From: Candidatus Brocadia sp.
GTDB taxonomy: Bacteria > Planctomycetota > Brocadiia > Brocadiales > Brocadiaceae
Length of the DNA: 6,982 bases
NCBI GenBank assembly: GCA_030837935.1
Contig: JAUQXU010000407.1
Coordinates: 1-6,982 of the forward strand
Direction: 5' to 3'
A program made the position numbers and the translations under genes. The notes beneath the pieces are model-generated. The model was given only the letters and a program-made list of their open reading frames with translations. It was not told where the DNA came from and made no database searches. This document shows, piece after piece, positions 5,290 through 6,982 of the stretch. Position 1 is the stretch's first letter, and each line of letters starts with the position of its first letter.

Positions 5290-6104
5290 TGGAAAGGTTT
5301 TTACGGATAGACCGCCGCATCATTTTTGCAATCATTACCGTAGCGGTTATTGCCTCGCTTGTCCTGCGATTTGAGCTGCCCATACCCGCCTCAGAACAAG
5401 TTAAGGGGATTTATGAAAAGATAGAGTCGCTGCCAAAGGATTCTCATGTCATGATTGCCTTTGATTATGATCCTGCCTCTAAGGAAGAACTACAGCCCAT
5501 GGCCGTTGCATTTCTCCATCACTGCTTTAGCAGGGATTTAAAAGTTATTGGTATGACACATTACCCTGGCGCCCCTGGACTTGCGGAGCAGGCAATAACC
5601 TCGGTGGCAAATCAATACCAAAAAAAGTACGGCGATGATTACGCCTTTTTAGGCTACAAACCCGGATCGGCATCCCTCATTATCAATATGGGGGAAAACC
5701 TTTATTCAGCCTTTCCCAAGGATTTTTACGGGAATGATACAACGACACTGCCTGTCTTGCAGGGTGTTGATTCGTTGAGAGAAATAAATTACTTATTCGA
5801 TCTTGCTGCAGGGACTACGATAGAAACATGGATAGCATTTGGGAAGGAAAAGTATAAATTTGAACTGGGTGCAGGATGCACCGCAGTGATGGGACCCGAT
5901 ATGTATCCCTTTCTCCAGTCGAAACAACTGACCGGCCTGCTCGGCGGCCTCAAAGGGGCTGCAGAATATGAGGCGCTGGTAAACAAAAAAGCCAATGCCG
6001 TAAGCGGAATGAGGCCTCAAAGCGTGGTACATGTAATTATTATTATCTTTGTCATTTTTGGCAACGTTATCTATTTTATCTCCAAAAGGGCCGTACATGC
6101 GTAA
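5289..6104 (+). CDS. Membrane protein with helices at both ends and a soluble alpha/beta domain; third gene of the DUF6754 operon
   Basis: This 271-residue protein begins with GTG at 5289, overlapping the previous TAG by one base, behind the G-rich ribosome-binding site GGGTGGGGGTG. One membrane helix lies at residues 10-26 and another at 246-264. Charges (RIDRR before the first, SKRAVHA after the last) put both ends inside and the 215-residue middle outside the cytoplasmic membrane. That middle alternates strands and helices: VMIAFDYDP, helix ELQPMAVAFLHHCF, strand LKVIGMT, helix LAEQAITSVANQYQKKYG, then FLGYKPGSASLIINMG. Near the end comes the glycine-rich GCTAVMGPDMYPFLQ plus KQLTGLLGGLKGAAEYEAL, which I recall as a conserved signature of hypothetical proteins found beside DUF6754. 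The fold recalls a Rossmann-like or periplasmic-binding arrangement, but no ligand site can be named. It probably acts as the external, sensing or binding part of the complex. Confidence 0.84.
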   Translation: MERFLRIDRRIIFAIITVAVIASLVLRFELPIPASEQVKGIYEKIESLPKDSHVMIAFDYDPASKEELQPMAVAFLHHCFSRDLKVIGMTHYPGAPGLAEQAITSVANQYQKKYGDDYAFLGYKPGSASLIINMGENLYSAFPKDFYGNDTTTLPVLQGVDSLREINYLFDLAAGTTIETWIAFGKEKYKFELGAGCTAVMGPDMYPFLQSKQLTGLLGGLKGAAEYEALVNKKANAVSGMRPQSVVHVIIIIFVIFGNVIYFISKRAVHA

Positions 6105-6846
6105 GGATTCTAATTTTTTCATATTAGTTGGCACGATTGGATTGTTCGTCTGCATCAACATCTTTTTAATGGCATCAGGGAAACTCCCTTTCTCCTTCGA
6201 TGGATTTGGCATAATCCTGGGCGCAGGACTTACCCTGGCCATTTACAGCTTCCTCTATAAGGACAATCCTGCCTTTAAAATTGCCGAGAATCTTTATGTG
6301 GGTGTTTCCCTGGGCTATACCATTATTATCACCTGGTTTAATTTCTTAAAACCCGACCTCTACGATCCCCTGATCGTCCCGATGTTTTCAAAGGCAACAA
6401 CAAAAGCCCCTCAGTACGCATTAATCATCCCCTCCTTATTGGGTCTCTTTATGCTGCTCAGATTTTCGAGGAAATTGTCGTGGTTAAGCCGTTGGACATT
6501 CGCATTTGTGGTGGGCCTTGGGGCAGGGGTAAGCATCCCGCGGGTCATCTCAGCATTCATCCTGGAACAAATAAAACCCTCCCTGCATCCCGTCTTTTCC
6601 GGCGGAGAAACTATCTTCTCCAGTATCAACACGTTACTGATCATGCTAGGCGTTATCTCAGTGCTCATCTACTTTATCTTTTCTGTCGAACACAAGGGTG
6701 CGATTGGGAAGGTGTCAAAGATCGGAATCTGGTTCCTCATGATCTCCTTTGGGGCATCCTTCGGTTATACGGTCATGGGCAGGTTGTCGTTACTCATCGG
6801 ACGCATTCAGTTCCTTTTGAAAGACTGGCTGGGTATTTTGCAGTAA
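6097..6846 (+). CDS. Polytopic membrane protein (about seven segments), fourth gene of the DUF6754 operon
   Basis: The start chosen is the ATG at 6097 (MRKDSNFFIL), with AAAAGGG six bases upstream and an 8-base overlap with the preceding stop. The earlier in-frame ATG at 6049 lies deep inside the previous gene and lacks a site. The 249-residue protein has probable membrane segments near 7-26, 35-54, 66-82, 104-121, 132-155, 175-196 and 207-230. Short basic loops (LLRFSRKLSWLSR, HKGAIGKVSK) are likely cytoplasmic. The glycine-rich helices VVGLGAGVSIPR and SFGASFGYTVMGRL suggest tight helix packing. No known transporter signature is visible. As last gene of a coupled run it probably pairs with the six-segment protein to form the membrane core of the complex. 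An uncharacterised channel, exporter or sensor module are all possible. Confidence 0.83.
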   Translation: MRKDSNFFILVGTIGLFVCINIFLMASGKLPFSFDGFGIILGAGLTLAIYSFLYKDNPAFKIAENLYVGVSLGYTIIITWFNFLKPDLYDPLIVPMFSKATTKAPQYALIIPSLLGLFMLLRFSRKLSWLSRWTFAFVVGLGAGVSIPRVISAFILEQIKPSLHPVFSGGETIFSSINTLLIMLGVISVLIYFIFSVEHKGAIGKVSKIGIWFLMISFGASFGYTVMGRLSLLIGRIQFLLKDWLGILQ

Positions 6847-6949
6847 TTAGTGTTTGAACGGAAACACCCCAAAGCCAAGTGGAATAAGGCAAAGCAGGTG
6901 GAAATAGGTAATGAAGAGCGTTGAATAATACCGAGAGATAGGGTAAAAT

Positions 6950-6982
6950 ATGGCGAAAACAAAGGGATTCTTGTGTGAAAGG
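6950..6982 (+). CDS. Possible start of the next gene (11 codons, runs off right edge)
   Basis: The ATG at 6950 begins MAKTKGFLCER and stays open to the window end. The purine-rich GAGAGATAGGG ends six bases upstream and could serve as a ribosome-binding site. Eleven codons are too few to recognise a family. The 103-bp gap after the previous gene means it may be a separate transcription unit. Confidence 0.35.
   Translation, partial: MAKTKGFLCER

Noticed and set aside
6049..6096. Earlier in-frame ATG for the last operon gene, adding 16 residues
   Set aside because: It lies inside the C-terminal membrane helix of the preceding gene, lacks a ribosome-binding site, and the 6097 ATG has AAAAGGG and a typical short overlap.
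5793..6242. 149-codon minus-strand frame
   Set aside because: It is antisense to two well-supported genes and has no recognisable domain.
6480..6857. 125-codon frame overlapping the last operon gene on the same strand
   Set aside because: It is a shifted-frame shadow of the seven-segment membrane protein, with unusual residue use and no start signal.
6850..6867. Hairpin GTGTTT-GAACGG-AAACAC just after the operon, considered as a terminator
   Set aside because: The six-pair stem is AT-rich and no T-run follows, so it does not meet the intrinsic-terminator pattern.
1..6982. CRISPR arrays, tRNA genes and toxin-antitoxin pairs
   Set aside because: I saw no regularly spaced repeats, no tRNA-like TTCGA arm with matching acceptor, and no small coupled gene pair of that kind.

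Overview
The window reads as a bacterial chromosome segment in three blocks: a partial flotillin-like gene on the minus strand at the left edge, a gene-poor AT-rich block of mobile-element debris from about 395 to 3378, and a tidy plus-strand operon of four membrane-protein genes from 3379 to 6846. An anammox-type planctomycete (Brocadiales) would fit the mix of a divergent FloA, a secreted 'SINLNSKG'-type beta domain, an IS1634-like transposase and a DUF6754 operon. That assignment comes from general recollection of such genomes, not from a marker gene, and is tentative.

Left block (1-394, minus): the N-terminal 131 codons of a FloA/UPF0365 flotillin-like scaffold protein, with a clear Shine-Dalgarno sequence and one N-terminal membrane segment. 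The gene runs off the left edge.

Middle block (395-3378): two perfect 21-bp direct repeats (738-758 and 3182-3202) enclose about 2.46 kb. Inside are a short 5S-rRNA-like or hairpin fragment, an orphan 53-codon reading frame, an intact gene for a small secreted Thr/Pro-linker protein, a weak attC-like imperfect palindrome, a deletion derivative of an IS1634-family element with perfect 21-bp terminal inverted repeats, and the C-terminal catalytic half of a tyrosine recombinase whose open frame begins exactly at the edge of the IS. The integrase remnant ends 63 bp before the right-hand repeat. The simplest reading is a decayed integrative element later hit by the IS; this is an inference.

Right block (3379-6846): four tightly spaced genes (gap of 15 bp, then overlaps of 1 and 8 bp) encode (i) a secreted fibronectin-III-like domain joined by a membrane helix to a DUF6754 domain, (ii) a protein with about six membrane segments, (iii) a protein with a membrane helix at each end and a soluble alpha/beta domain between them, and (iv) a protein with about seven membrane segments. 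Their spacing and complementary topologies suggest one membrane complex. I know of no assigned function for it, and this operon is the best candidate here for an undescribed system. A possible next gene starts at 6950 and runs off the right edge.
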